DNA of 64,000 nt. Source: Porticoccaceae bacterium (lineage in GTDB: Bacteria; Pseudomonadota; Gammaproteobacteria; Pseudomonadales; Porticoccaceae). Location: the NCBI GenBank assembly GCA_026005035.1, contig BPKH01000004.1:1-64000 (forward strand), read 5' to 3'. Shown in pieces: positions 51,464 through 62,296 of this stretch (positions are counted from its first letter, which is position 1; every line of letters begins with the position of its first letter). The translations under genes and the position numbers were made by a program. A model generated the notes under the pieces. It saw only the letters and a list, made by a program, of their open reading frames with translations. It was not told the DNA's origin and did no database searches.

Positions 51464-52921
51464 ATGCACTACATCGTCCGGCTCTGCCCCGAGATCACCA
51501 TCAAGAGCACGCCCGTCCGGCGGCGCCTGACCCGGCAGCTGCGCCACAACCTGCGCCGCCTGCTGCGCGCCGTGGACCCGGCGGTGACGCTCACCGGCGA
51601 CTGGGAAAAGCTCGACGTGTGGCTGCCCGAGGAGCGCGCCGAGCTCGCTCCCGCGGTGGAGGAGGTGCTCGCCTCGACGCCGGGCATCGCCAAGTTCTCC
51701 CGGGTGCGCAGCTTTCCCCTCGCCGGCATCGAGGAGATCGCCCGCCGCACGGCGGAAATCTGGGGCCCGCGGCTGGCGGGGCGCACCTTCGCCGTGCGCG
51801 TCAAGCGTTCGGGGGAGCACCCCTTCCGCTCCGTCGACGTGGAGCGCCAAGTGGGTGCGGCCCTTCTCGCCCTCGGCGGTGCGCGGGGCGTCGACCTCAG
51901 CCACCCCGAGGTGGAAGTGCGCATCGAGGTCCTCCGCGACGCCTTTCATCTGGTGGACGCCCAGCAACCGGGTCTCGGCGGTTTTCCCCTGGGCAGCCAA
52001 GGGGGGGTGCTCTCCCTGGTGTCGGGGGGCTTCGATTCCACGGTGGCCAGCTACCTGTGCATGCGCCGCGGCCTGCTCACCCATTTCTGCTTTTTCAACC
52101 TGGGCGGGCGGGCCCACGAGCGGGGGGTGAAGGAGGTCTCCTACTACCTCTGGCGCCGCTTCGCCGCCTCCCACCGGGTGCGCTTCGTCACCGTGCCCTT
52201 CGAGGAGGTGGTGGCGGAAATTCTCGCCCGGGTCGAGGACGCCTACATGGGGGTCGTGCTCAAGCGCCTGATGCTCCGCGCCGCGGCGCGGGTGGCGCGC
52301 GAGCTGGAGCTGCCCGCGCTGGTGACCGGCGAGAGCGTCGCCCAGGTGTCGAGCCAGACTCTGGCCAATCTGTCGGCCATCGACGAGGCGGCGGGGATGC
52401 TGACCCTGCGGCCCCTGGTGGCCATGGACAAGGGCGAGATCATCGCCCTCGCCCGGCGCATCGGCACGGAGCCCTTCTCGGCGGCCATGCCCGAATACTG
52501 CGGCGTGATCTCGGTCAAGCCGACCACCCGCGCCCGCCGCGAGCGCCTGCTCGCCGCCGAGGCGGCGGTAGCGCCGGAGGTGCTCGAGCGCGCCCTGGCG
52601 GCGCGGCGCGAGGAGCGCATCGACGCCCTCTCCGCCCCGGCGGAGGGGGAGGCGGTGGAGATCTGCGCCGTCCCCCGCCCCGGGGACACGGTGGTGGACA
52701 TCCGCCATCCCGACGAGGCGCGCCGCTCGCCCCTGGCGGCGGGCAGCGCGCCGGTGCTCGCCATCCCCTTCTTCGAGCTGGAGCGGCGCCTCGCCGAACT
52801 GGATCCGGCATCGCCCTACCTGCTCTACTGCGATCGCGGGGTGATGAGCCGGTTGCAGGCGGAGGCCCTGCGGGAGCGAGGGTTTCGCCGCGTCGGCGTG
52901 TACCGGCCCGCGGGAAGTTGA
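51464..52921 (+). CDS. thiI: ThiI, tRNA 4-thiouridine / thiazole sulfurtransferase with rhodanese domain
   Basis: The 485-residue enzyme has an N-terminal ferredoxin-like and THUMP region (about 1-165), the PP-loop [14 protein letters not shown] (about 184-197), MPEYCGVIS (Cys near 346) and a C-terminal rhodanese domain with the persulfide cysteine in [11 protein letters not shown] (near 456). It adenylates U8 of tRNA and moves sulfur for s4U and thiamine synthesis. There is no strong ribosome site before the ATG; a TATAAT at 51429-51434 is a likely -10. It is divergent from glnA. Confidence 0.95.
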   Translation: MHYIVRLCPEITIKSTPVRRRLTRQLRHNLRRLLRAVDPAVTLTGDWEKLDVWLPEERAELAPAVEEVLASTPGIAKFSRVRSFPLAGIEEIARRTAEIWGPRLAGRTFAVRVKRSGEHPFRSVDVERQVGAALLALGGARGVDLSHPEVEVRIEVLRDAFHLVDAQQPGLGGFPLGSQGGVLSLVSGGFDSTVASYLCMRRGLLTHFCFFNLGGRAHERGVKEVSYYLWRRFAASHRVRFVTVPFEEVVAEILARVEDAYMGVVLKRLMLRAAARVARELELPALVTGESVAQVSSQTLANLSAIDEAAGMLTLRPLVAMDKGEIIALARRIGTEPFSAAMPEYCGVISVKPTTRARRERLLAAEAAVAPEVLERALAARREERIDALSAPAEGEAVEICAVPRPGDTVVDIRHPDEARRSPLAAGSAPVLAIPFFELERRLAELDPASPYLLYCDRGVMSRLQAEALRERGFRRVGVYRPAGS

Positions 52922-52998
52922 GCGGCGCGCCCCGGTACCGCCGGGGCTGCCTGGTATAATCGGCGGCCCGTCGACGCCCGCTGTCCGGACCGCCTCCC

Positions 52999-54840
52999 AT
53001 GACCGAGCCTCTGCCCGCGCCCGAGGTGGCGCGGCTGCGCAACGTGGCCATCGTGGCCCACGTGGACCACGGCAAGACCACCCTGGTGGACAAGCTCCTC
53101 GCCCAGTCGGGGACGCTCCACCGGCGGGACGAGGGGCGCGAGCGCTTGCTCGACTCCCACGACCAGGAGCGGGAGCGGGGCATCACCATCCTGGCCAAGA
53201 ACACCGCCCTGAGTTGGCGCGACTACCGGATCAACGTCGTCGACACTCCCGGCCACGCCGACTTTGGCGGCGAGGTGGAGCGGGTGTTGGCGATGGTCGA
53301 CTCGGTGCTCCTGCTGGTGGACGCGGTGGAAGGGCCGATGCCGCAAACCCGCTTCGTCACTCGCCAGGCGTTCGCCCGGGGCCTGCGCCCCCTGGTGGTG
53401 GTCAACAAGGTGGACCGCCCCGGCGCGCGCCCCCACTGGGTGGTGGACCAGGTCTTCGAGCTCTTCGATCGCCTGGGGGCGAGCGAGGCGCAGCTCGACT
53501 TTCCGGTGATCTACGCCTCGGCCCTGCTCGGCAGGGCGGGTACGGAGCCGGACCGGCTCGCCTCCGACCTCACCCCCCTCTTCGAGGCCATCGTCCAGCA
53601 GGTGCCGTCCCCGGCGGTGGAGGTGGAGGGCCCCTTCCGCATGCAGGTGGCCGCCCTCGATTACGACAGTTACGTGGGGGTGATCGGCGTGGGACGGGTG
53701 GAGCGCGGGCGGATCCGCGCCAACGATCCGGTGGTCGTCACCTCCCGCGATGGCTCCCAGCGGCGCGGCCGGGTGCTCCAGGTCCTGGGATTCCACGGCC
53801 TCGAGCGGGTGCCGGTGGCGGAGGGCAGGGCCGGCGACATTCTCTGCGTCACCGGGCTCGGCGAGCTCGCCATCTCCGATACCCTGTGCGATCCCAAGCG
53901 GATCGAGCCCCTGCCCCCGCTCGCGGTGGAAGAGCCCACGGTGCACCTGACCCTTTTGGTCAACGACTCCCCCTTCGCCGGGCGCGAGGGGCGGTTTCTC
54001 ACCTCCCGCCAGCTCGGGCAGCGGCTCGAGCGGGAGGCCCTGCACAACGTGGCGATTCGCGTTGCGCCCGGCGACGCCCCGGACCGCTTCCAGGTGGCCG
54101 GGCGCGGCGAGCTGCAGCTCGCCGTGCTCCTCGAGGAGTTGCGGCGGGAGGGTTTCGAGCTCGCCGTCTCCCGTCCCGAGGTGATCCGCCGCAGAATCGA
54201 CGGCGCGCTCTGCGAGCCCTTCGAGCGGGTGGTGGTGGACGTGGAGGAGGCCCACCAGGGCGCGGTGATGGAGGCGTTCGGTGCCCGCCGCGGCGAGTTG
54301 TTGGACATGCAGCCCGACGGGCGCGGCCGGGTGCGGTTCGAGTACCGCGTCCCCTCCCGGGGCTTGCTCGGCTTCCGGGTGGAATTTCTGACCCTGACCG
54401 CCGGCAGCGGCATCCTCACCAGCAGTTTCGACGGCTACGGGCCGGCGCCGGCGGGCGAATGGCGGCGCCGCGCCAACGGCGTTCTGGTCTCCACCGCCTC
54501 CGGCAAGGTCCTGGCCTACGCCCTCTACCACCTCCAGGAGCGGGGGCGGCTGTTCGTGGCGCCCGGCGAAGCCGTCTACGAGGGGCAGATCGTCGGCATC
54601 CACAACCGCGCCAACGACCTGCCGGTCAACCCCACCCGCGCCAAGCAGCTCACCAACATCCGCGCCGCCGGCAGCGACGAGAACCTGTTGCTCACCCCCC
54701 CGCTGCGCCTCTCCCTCGAGCAGGCCCTCGAATTCATCGAGGCCGACGAGCTGGTGGAGGTGACCCCGCAGGCGGTGCGGCTGCGCAAGAAATACCTCAA
54801 GGAGTCGGAACGGCGCCGTGCGGAGCGCTCCTCGGCCTGA
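52999..54840 (+). CDS. typA: TypA/BipA ribosome-associated GTPase
   Basis: The 613-residue translational GTPase has G1 [12 protein letters not shown] (about 20-31), the switch I segment [13 protein letters not shown]3 [16 protein letters not shown] (about 81-96) and G4 VNKVD, then domains III, V and the BipA C-terminal domain. It acts in ribosome assembly and stress or cold adaptation. An extended -10 TGGTATAAT (TATAAT at 52955-52960) lies upstream; just before it CCCCGG/CCGGGG (52930-52946) could form a small hairpin at the thiI end. Confidence 0.96.
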   Translation: MTEPLPAPEVARLRNVAIVAHVDHGKTTLVDKLLAQSGTLHRRDEGRERLLDSHDQERERGITILAKNTALSWRDYRINVVDTPGHADFGGEVERVLAMVDSVLLLVDAVEGPMPQTRFVTRQAFARGLRPLVVVNKVDRPGARPHWVVDQVFELFDRLGASEAQLDFPVIYASALLGRAGTEPDRLASDLTPLFEAIVQQVPSPAVEVEGPFRMQVAALDYDSYVGVIGVGRVERGRIRANDPVVVTSRDGSQRRGRVLQVLGFHGLERVPVAEGRAGDILCVTGLGELAISDTLCDPKRIEPLPPLAVEEPTVHLTLLVNDSPFAGREGRFLTSRQLGQRLEREALHNVAIRVAPGDAPDRFQVAGRGELQLAVLLEELRREGFELAVSRPEVIRRRIDGALCEPFERVVVDVEEAHQGAVMEAFGARRGELLDMQPDGRGRVRFEYRVPSRGLLGFRVEFLTLTAGSGILTSSFDGYGPAPAGEWRRRANGVLVSTASGKVLAYALYHLQERGRLFVAPGEAVYEGQIVGIHNRANDLPVNPTRAKQLTNIRAAGSDENLLLTPPLRLSLEQALEFIEADELVEVTPQAVRLRKKYLKESERRRAERSSA

Positions 54841-55882
54841 AGGGGCGGCCCTGCGCCGGGAGGCGCTGGGCGCCGAGCAGGCCGCCACCGCCGGGGTGGC
54901 GATGGCCCTCTTCGCGCTCCTGCTCTGCCTGTTTGCCGCCATCCACTGGGCGGCCGGGGACGCGCGGTTCGCCGGCGCGTTGCTCTTGTTCGCGGCGGCG
55001 GTGGCCGCGGGCCTCGCTGTGCACCGGGCGTGGGGCTTCTCTTCTTCACTGGCCCTGTACTACGCCGCCATCGGCTGCGGGGTCTTCCTGTTCGTCGTGG
55101 CCCAGGGGGGCTCCGTCGATCGGTTGCTCGCCCTGCCCGGCATGCTGTTCGGCTTTCTGGTGGTGCTGGGGACGCGGCTCGCCGCCGGTTGCTTTGCCCT
55201 GCTGGCTGCGGGGCTCGCGCTCCTCTTCGCGAGCGACGCCTATCTGGCCGGCGCCGAGCCCCTACCCCCCCTGGCGGAGGCGCGCTTTTTCACCGCCACC
55301 GTGGGGATTGCCGCCCTGGCGCTCTGGTACGCGCACCGCCTGGAGGGGCGCTGGCGGCGACTCGCGGAGCGGGTCCGGGCACTCGAGGAGGCCGCCTTCC
55401 GCGATCCCGCCACCGGGCTGATCCACCATCGGGCGCTCGGCGAGCTGGCGGCGGCGCGCTTTTTCGAGTGGGAGCGGGAGGGCCATCCCTGCGCCCTGGT
55501 CTTCTTTGCCCTGGACGACTTCGCCGAGCTGCGCGCGCGCTGCGGCGCCGCACTGGCGGAGGAGGTGCTGTTGCAGGTGGCGACGCTCCTGCGCCAGGGG
55601 CTGCGCGGCGGCGATCTGGCGGGTCGCTGGGGCGACGCCGACTTCCTGCTCCTCCTGCCTGGCCAGGACGGGGCGGGTGCGCGGGCGGTAGCGGAACGGC
55701 TGCGGGGCGAGCTGAAGGGGCTGCAGGTGGTCTTCGCCGGTCGCCCCATTGGGCTCTCGGCCAGCTTCGGCGTCGCCGGTGCCGAGCGGGCCCTTGCCGC
55801 CGAGGACCTCGTCGCCCTCGCCGAGGCGGCCCTGCGCCGCGCCCAGCGCGCCGGCGGCGACCGCGTGGAGGTGGCGGCGTGA
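54818..55882 (+). CDS. Membrane protein with degenerate GGDEF domain, candidate c-di-GMP receptor
   Basis: The 354-residue product (from the GTG at 54818) has about five or six membrane helices (27-172), a short helical linker and a GGDEF-fold domain (about 195-354) starting [15 protein letters not shown]. The signature reads RWGDADF (270-276) where active cyclases have R(Y/W)GGDEF, so cyclase activity is improbable. The inhibitory-site motif RxxD is intact (R263-D266), exactly five residues before the signature. The start is uncertain: GTG 54818 overlaps typA by 23 bases, and GTG 54896 or ATG 54902 are alternatives. The stop overlaps the dtd start (GTGA). Confidence 0.78.
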   Translation: MRSAPRPEGAALRREALGAEQAATAGVAMALFALLLCLFAAIHWAAGDARFAGALLLFAAAVAAGLAVHRAWGFSSSLALYYAAIGCGVFLFVVAQGGSVDRLLALPGMLFGFLVVLGTRLAAGCFALLAAGLALLFASDAYLAGAEPLPPLAEARFFTATVGIAALALWYAHRLEGRWRRLAERVRALEEAAFRDPATGLIHHRALGELAAARFFEWEREGHPCALVFFALDDFAELRARCGAALAEEVLLQVATLLRQGLRGGDLAGRWGDADFLLLLPGQDGAGARAVAERLRGELKGLQVVFAGRPIGLSASFGVAGAERALAAEDLVALAEAALRRAQRAGGDRVEVAA

Positions 55883-56316
55883 TCGCGCTCCTCCAGCGGG
55901 TCCGCTGGGCCCAGGTGGCGGTGGCGGGGGAGGTGGTGGCGCGCATCGGCCCGGGTCTTCTGGCGTTCGTCGCCGTGGAGCGGGAGGACGGACCGGACGA
56001 GGCGGCGCGGCTCGCCGAGCGGGTGGTGCGCTACCGGATATTCCCCGATGGTCAGGGGCGCATGAACCTCGACCTGCGCGCCGTCGGCGGCGAATTGCTG
56101 GTGGTTTCCCAGTTCACCCTGGCCGCCGACACCCGCAAGGGATTGCGCCCCAGTTTCTCGCCGGCGGCGCCCCCGGAACGGGCGCGGGAGCTGGTGGAGG
56201 CCTTCGCCGCCCACTGCCGGCACTTCCTGCCGCGTGTGGCCAGCGGCCGGTTCGGGGCGCACATGGAGGTGAGCCTGCTCAACGACGGGCCGGTCACCTT
56301 CCTGTTGCAGAGCTAG
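55879..56316 (+). CDS. dtd: D-aminoacyl-tRNA deacylase
   Basis: The 145-residue enzyme removes D-amino acids mischarged on tRNA. The substrate-pocket motif SQFTLAADTRKGLRPSF (about 76-92) and C-terminal NDGPVTFLL with its Gly-Pro cis motif are intact. The GTG overlaps the preceding stop, so it is co-translated with the GGDEF-like gene. Its TAG overlaps the stop of the convergent phosphofructokinase gene at CTAG. Confidence 0.95.
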   Translation: MIALLQRVRWAQVAVAGEVVARIGPGLLAFVAVEREDGPDEAARLAERVVRYRIFPDGQGRMNLDLRAVGGELLVVSQFTLAADTRKGLRPSFSPAAPPERARELVEAFAAHCRHFLPRVASGRFGAHMEVSLLNDGPVTFLLQS

Positions 56317-57572
56317 GCGTCGCGCCAGGGCGCAAGCCGCCGCTCGGCCAGGGGCGGCGAGAGGCGCCGGTAATCCGGCAAGCCGTCCCGGTAGGGTGGC
56401 GGCGCCTCGCCGGCGACGAGCGGCGCCAGGTAGGCGCGCGCCGCCGCGGTGATGCCGAAGCCGTCCGCGGCGATGAATTCCGCGGGCAACTTGCGCTCGC
56501 GGTTGGCCACCTCCTCGAGGGGGACCGCTCCCAACGACCAGCGGTAGGGCCGATCGGCGAGCCGCTCGACGGCCACCATCACGCCGCCGTGGCCGGCCAG
56601 GGCGTACTCCACGGCGGCCCGTCCCACCGCTTGGGCGAGCTCGAGGTCGGTGGCCGAGGCCAGGTGGCGGGCCGAGCGCTGCAGATAGTCGGCCACCGCC
56701 CAGTGGACTTTGAGGTTGAGGCGCGCTTCCACGAGGGCGGCGAGGGTGGGCGCCACCCCGCCCAGCTGGCGGTGACCAAAGGCGTCCACCCGCGCCGAGG
56801 CCACCAGGGGAGAGCCGTCGCCGCGGCTCGTTCCCTCGGCGGCCACCACCACGCAGTAGCCCCGCTCGCCCACCACCGCCTCCACGCGCGCCAGGAAGCG
56901 CGCCTCGTCGAAGGGGACCTCGGGAAAGAGGATCAGGTGGGGCGCATCCCCCGGCTCGGCGGCCGCCAGGCCGGTCGCCGCGGCGATCCAGCCGGCGTGG
57001 CGGCCCATGACCTCGAGGATGAAGACGCGGGTCGAGGTCTCCGCCATGGAGGCCACGTCGAACGCTGCCTCCCGCGTGGAGACGGCGACGTATTTGGCCA
57101 CCGAGCCGAATCCCGGGCAGCAGTCGGTGGCGGGCAGATCGTTGTCGACGGTCTTGGGGATGTGCACGGCCACCAGCGGCCAGCCGCACTCGCGGGCCAG
57201 GCGCGCCACCTTCAGGCAGGTGTCGGCGGAGTCGTTGCCGCCGTTGTAGAGGAAGTAACCGATGTCATGGGCGCGAAACACCTCCAGCAGCCGCTGGTAG
57301 CGGGGGTCGCTGCCGGGCTCGCCCAGTTTGTAGCGGCAGGAGCCGAAGGCGCCGCCGGGCGTGTGGGCGAGGGCGGCCAGATCCCCATCGGCGAGTGCAC
57401 TCGCCTCGTAGAGCTCTTCGCGCAGCGCGCCCAGGATGCCGTTGCGACCGGCGAGCACCTTGCCGATCGCCTCGGGGTGGCGGCGGGCGGTCTCGATCAC
57501 CGCGGCGGCGGTGGCGTTGATCACCGCGGTGACGCCGCCCGATTGGGCGTAGAACAGATTGCGTGGCGCCAT
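56313..57572 (-). CDS. pfp: Pyrophosphate-dependent 6-phosphofructokinase
   Basis: The 419-residue product phosphorylates fructose 6-phosphate with PPi, reversibly. Donor specificity is read from YNGGNDSADT (about 103-112), where ATP enzymes have GGDGS, and from IPKTVDND (about 130-137) with the PPi-type lysine in place of GTIDND. EVMGRHAGWIAA (about 185-196) and VAAEGTSRGDG complete the core. The ATG at 57572 follows GGGAG. Such enzymes are common in methanotrophs and sulfur-oxidising gammaproteobacteria, where they also serve in the Calvin or ribulose monophosphate cycles. Confidence 0.9.
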   Translation of the reverse strand: MAPRNLFYAQSGGVTAVINATAAAVIETARRHPEAIGKVLAGRNGILGALREELYEASALADGDLAALAHTPGGAFGSCRYKLGEPGSDPRYQRLLEVFRAHDIGYFLYNGGNDSADTCLKVARLARECGWPLVAVHIPKTVDNDLPATDCCPGFGSVAKYVAVSTREAAFDVASMAETSTRVFILEVMGRHAGWIAAATGLAAAEPGDAPHLILFPEVPFDEARFLARVEAVVGERGYCVVVAAEGTSRGDGSPLVASARVDAFGHRQLGGVAPTLAALVEARLNLKVHWAVADYLQRSARHLASATDLELAQAVGRAAVEYALAGHGGVMVAVERLADRPYRWSLGAVPLEEVANRERKLPAEFIAADGFGITAAARAYLAPLVAGEAPPPYRDGLPDYRRLSPPLAERRLAPWRDA

Positions 57573-57675
57573 GGCCCACTCCCTTCCCCAGGGCAGACCA
57601 TGATAGCGCACCCGGGACGTGGCGCTGCCCCCGCGGGCGGTGCGATAATGCCGAGCCCGAGCGGCGGAGGGCGCG

Positions 57676-59034
57676 ATGCACATTCACATCCTCGGCATCT
57701 GCGGGACCTTCATGGGCGGAGTGGCGCTGCTCGCCCGGGAGCTCGGCCACCGGGTCACCGGTAGCGACCGCAACCCCTATCCCCCCATGAGCACCGCGTT
57801 GGCCGAGGCGGGCATCGAGGTGTGGGAGGGCTACGAGCCCGCTCACCTGGAGCCCGCTCCGGATCTGGTGTTGGTGGGCAACGCCCTGTCGCGGGGCAAC
57901 CCCGCGGTGGAGGCGGTGCTCGATCGGGATTTGCCCTACAGTTCGGGGCCGGCGTGGTTGGCCGAGGCGGTGCTGCGCGGGCGCTGGGTGGTGGCGGTGG
58001 CCGGCACTCACGGCAAGACCACCACCTCGGCCATGGTGGCCTGGATCCTCGACCAGTGCGGCCACGCCCCCGGCTGGCTGATCGGCGGCGTGCCGCGCAA
58101 CCTGCCGGCGCCGGCGCGCCTCGGCGCGGGGCAGGCCTTCGTGGTGGAGGCCGACGAGTACGACACCGCCTTTTTCGACAAGCGGGCCAAGTTCGTGCAC
58201 TACCGGCCCCGCACCCTGGTGCTCAACAATCTCGAATACGACCACGCCGACATCTATCCCGACCTGGAGGCGCTGATCGTCCAGTTTCACCACCTAGTGC
58301 GCACCGTGCCGGCCTCCGGGCGGATCGTCCGCCCGGAGGCCGACGCCAATCTGGACGCGGTCTTGGCCCGCGGCTGTTGGACCCCGGTGCAGCGCGTCGG
58401 CGGAGACGGCCTCGCCGCCGTCCTCGAGCGCCCCGACGGGGGCTGCTTTCGGGTAGAGGTCGAGGGCGAATGCGCGGGCCGGGTGGAGTGGTCCCTGGCG
58501 GGCAGCCACAACGTGGCCAACGCGCTCGCCGCCATCGCCGCGGTCGGCCACCTGGGCGTGGCCCCGGCCGACGCCTGCCGCGCCCTTTGCCGCTTCGCGG
58601 GGGTGCGGCGGCGGCTCGAACGCCTCTGGCAGGGGGATGGCATCGCCGTCTACGACGACTTCGCCCACCATCCCACCGCCATCGCCGCCACCCTGGAGGC
58701 GGTGCGCCGCCGCGTCGGGCGCGAGCGACTCGTGGCGGTGTTGGAACCCGCCTCCAACACCATGAAACTGGGCGTGCACCGGGAGCGGCTGCGAGAGGCC
58801 ACGGCCGCCGCCGACCGGGTGCTCTGGTATCGGCCGCCGGGGCTTGCCTGGGATCTGGAAGCGCTCGCCGAGTCGGGTCGCACCCAGGTATTGGACGACC
58901 TCGACGCCCTGGTGGCCGCCACCGTCGCCGCCGCTCGCGGCGGCGCCCACGTGGTGGTGATGTCCAACGGTGGCTTCGGGGGCTTTCACCGCCGGCTCCT
59001 GGCGGCCCTCGACGCCGCCCGAGTGGAGGCCTGA
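57676..59034 (+). CDS. mpl: UDP-N-acetylmuramate:murein tripeptide ligase Mpl
   Basis: The 452-residue Mur-ligase-family enzyme reattaches recycled L-Ala-gamma-D-Glu-meso-DAP to UDP-MurNAc. The N-terminal nucleotide fold starts ILGICGTFMGGVALLARELGH, the ATP loop is VAGTHGKTTTSAMV (about 112-125), VEADEYDTAFFDKR is family-specific, and YDDFAHHPTAIAATL lies near 325. A GATAAT-like -10 is present about 30 bases upstream. ubiX starts 2 bases after its stop. Confidence 0.95.
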   Translation: MHIHILGICGTFMGGVALLARELGHRVTGSDRNPYPPMSTALAEAGIEVWEGYEPAHLEPAPDLVLVGNALSRGNPAVEAVLDRDLPYSSGPAWLAEAVLRGRWVVAVAGTHGKTTTSAMVAWILDQCGHAPGWLIGGVPRNLPAPARLGAGQAFVVEADEYDTAFFDKRAKFVHYRPRTLVLNNLEYDHADIYPDLEALIVQFHHLVRTVPASGRIVRPEADANLDAVLARGCWTPVQRVGGDGLAAVLERPDGGCFRVEVEGECAGRVEWSLAGSHNVANALAAIAAVGHLGVAPADACRALCRFAGVRRRLERLWQGDGIAVYDDFAHHPTAIAATLEAVRRRVGRERLVAVLEPASNTMKLGVHRERLREATAAADRVLWYRPPGLAWDLEALAESGRTQVLDDLDALVAATVAAARGGAHVVVMSNGGFGGFHRRLLAALDAARVEA

Positions 59035-59036
59035 CC

Positions 59037-59648
59037 ATGGCCGAGCGCGACCGCGCCGTGACGCTGGCGATCACCGGGGCGTCGGGTGCCGCCTACGGGC
59101 TGCGGCTGCTCGACTGCCTGGTCCAAGCGGGCTGGCAGGTCGCCTTTCTGGTCTCCGCCGCCGGCCGGGTGGTGGTGCGCACCGAGACGGAGCTGGAGCT
59201 GCCCGAGGAGCCCGGCGAGCTGGAAGAGTTCCTGACCGTCAATTTCGACGCCGAGCCCGGCCAGATCCGCGCCTACGGCGAGCGCGACTGGTTCGCGCCG
59301 GTGGCCTCGGGCTCGGCGGCGCCGCCGGCGATGGTCATCTGCCCGGCGAGCGGCGGGACCATCGCCGCCATCGCCCGCGGCCTGAGCGGCGATCTGATCG
59401 AGCGGGCCGCCGACGTGGTTCTCAAAGAGAAGCGCCGGCTGATCGTGGTGCCCCGGGAGACCCCGGTGTCCGCCATCCACCTGGAAAACCAGCTGGCGCT
59501 GGCGCGGCTCGGGGCCACGGTGCTGCCCGCCAGTCCCGGCTTTTACCACGGGCCGCGCACCGTCGAAGACCTGGTGGACTTCGTGGTGGCGCGGATTCTC
59601 GACCAGTTGGGCGTCGAGCAGCGACTCGTGCCCCGCTGGGGGGAGTGA
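59037..59648 (+). CDS. ubiX: UbiX, flavin prenyltransferase
   Basis: The 203-residue enzyme makes prenylated FMN for the UbiD decarboxylase in ubiquinone synthesis. LAITGASGAAYGLRLL (about 10-25), ASGSAAPPAMVICPASGGTIAAIARGLS-type FMN-binding blocks, and RLIVVPRETPVSAIHLENQL (about 141-160) are present. The mpl-ubiX pairing is conserved in pseudomonads. Confidence 0.95.
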   Translation: MAERDRAVTLAITGASGAAYGLRLLDCLVQAGWQVAFLVSAAGRVVVRTETELELPEEPGELEEFLTVNFDAEPGQIRAYGERDWFAPVASGSAAPPAMVICPASGGTIAAIARGLSGDLIERAADVVLKEKRRLIVVPRETPVSAIHLENQLALARLGATVLPASPGFYHGPRTVEDLVDFVVARILDQLGVEQRLVPRWGE

Positions 59649-59695
59649 GCGGCCTTTGAGGCCGTTGAGAACATGGGAACACGGGAGAAGTGCAG

Positions 59696-60112
59696 ATGTT
59701 GCCCTCGGTGGAAGTCAGAGAGTACATGCAGACCGACCCGCCCCGGGTCTCCCCCGACGAAGACCTGTTCGCCGCCGTGCGCCTGATGGTGCGCGAACGC
59801 CTCTCGGGGGTGTGCGTGGTGGACGAGGCCGGGCGGCTGGTGGGGGTCTTGTCCGAGCTCGACTGCCTGCGCGCCATTCTCGCCGCGCGGTACGAAAACC
59901 GCGGCTCCGTGGGCAAGGTGTGCGACTTCATGACCACCGAGGTGATCACCGCCTCGCCCCGCGACGACATCGTCGACGTCGCCGCCGACATGCTCAAAAA
60001 CCGCCACCGCCGCCGCCCGGTGGTGGAAGAGGGGCGCTTGGTGGGGCAGATCACCTGCCGGCGGCTGTTGCGGGCGGTGACTGAATTCGCCGCCCCCAGC
60101 GGCGAAGCCTGA
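59696..60112 (+). CDS. Tandem CBS-domain protein
   Basis: The 138-residue protein consists of two CBS motifs and nothing else: VREYMQTDPPRVSPDEDLFAAVRLM with SGVCVVDEAGRLVGVLSELD (about 7-58), and VCDFMTTEVITASPRDDI with RRRPVVEEGRLVGQITCRRLL (about 77-128). CBS pairs bind adenine nucleotides and regulate partners, but the partner here is unknown. I use the ATG at 59696 with GGGAGAAG upstream. It stands between ubiX and fumC. Confidence 0.88.
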   Translation: MLPSVEVREYMQTDPPRVSPDEDLFAAVRLMVRERLSGVCVVDEAGRLVGVLSELDCLRAILAARYENRGSVGKVCDFMTTEVITASPRDDIVDVAADMLKNRHRRRPVVEEGRLVGQITCRRLLRAVTEFAAPSGEA

Positions 60113-60167
60113 GCGTGCGGCGGCGCGGCCGCCGGCGAGTCGCCCAAACGGTGCGGGAGGTGAAGGT

Positions 60168-61552
<1,385 letters not shown>

Positions 61553-61577
<25 letters not shown>

Positions 61578-62089
61578 GGCTTGACCCGCTCGGAGAGCGG
61601 CTTCCCCTGGCCGAAGCCGGGCGCCTTCAGGGGGATGCGCAGCTCCTCGCGGCGCCGCTCGGCGGCGCTGGCCGGCTCGCGGAAGCGCACCGGCGGCGCA
61701 GTCTCGCCGCGATAGGCGGGGGGATAGGGCAGCCACTCGCGGGAGACGTAGGAGGGCCCGCGGTCCTCGGGCGGCGGCTCGGCCGGCGGCGGTTCGGGCG
61801 GGGGCGGCGGGGCGCGCTCCGCCTCGCGGGCGCGGCGCGCCTCCTCGAGGCGGTCGGCGGCCGCCCGGATCGCCTCCAGGGGATCGGGCGCCTCCACCGG
61901 CGGAGGGGGCGGCTCGGGCAGTTCGATCACCGCGTAATCGGCCGTGTGGGAGGGCGGGCTGTCGGCAAAGGTGACCGTCCCCGAGGGATCCACGTAGCGG
62001 TAGACCGTGCGGGCCTCCCCGGCCGCGGCGAATCCGAGGCCGAGCCCGAGGGAAAGGGCGAGCGCGGTGAAGCGGGCGTTCCAGACCAT
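61553..62089 (-). CDS. DUF4124-domain secreted protein with proline-rich middle
   Basis: The 178-residue product has a signal peptide (about 1-26, cleaved after GEA), a DUF4124 domain (about 27-58; [18 protein letters not shown]) and then a long Pro/Glu/Arg-rich region with runs such as [18 protein letters not shown]4124 proteins are common secreted proteins of unknown function in gammaproteobacteria. The high-proline part may be extended in the periplasm. Confidence 0.82.
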
Positions 62090-62296
62090 TGCGTATCCCT
62101 CGCCGGGGTCGCCTCACCCGGCAAGGATGGCACAGGCGGCGGCTGGTGGCATCCCCCCGCGGGCGCTGCAGCTGGCCGTTTGGCAAGCCGGATGGGGCGC
62201 GGCGGAATCCGGGAAATCTCGCGACCGGGAGGGGGCGAGCAGCGGCGGCGGTGGGCCGCTATAATGGCCGCCCTTTCTTCGGGACGAAGCGTAGTG

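Noticed and set aside
54818-55882. Active diguanylate cyclase
   Set aside because: The signature is GDADF, not GGDEF or GGEEF; metal and substrate positions are altered.
62090-62296. Small RNA or tRNA gene in the gap before proA
   Set aside because: No cloverleaf or T-loop pattern and no terminator; only a TATAAT near proA is convincing.
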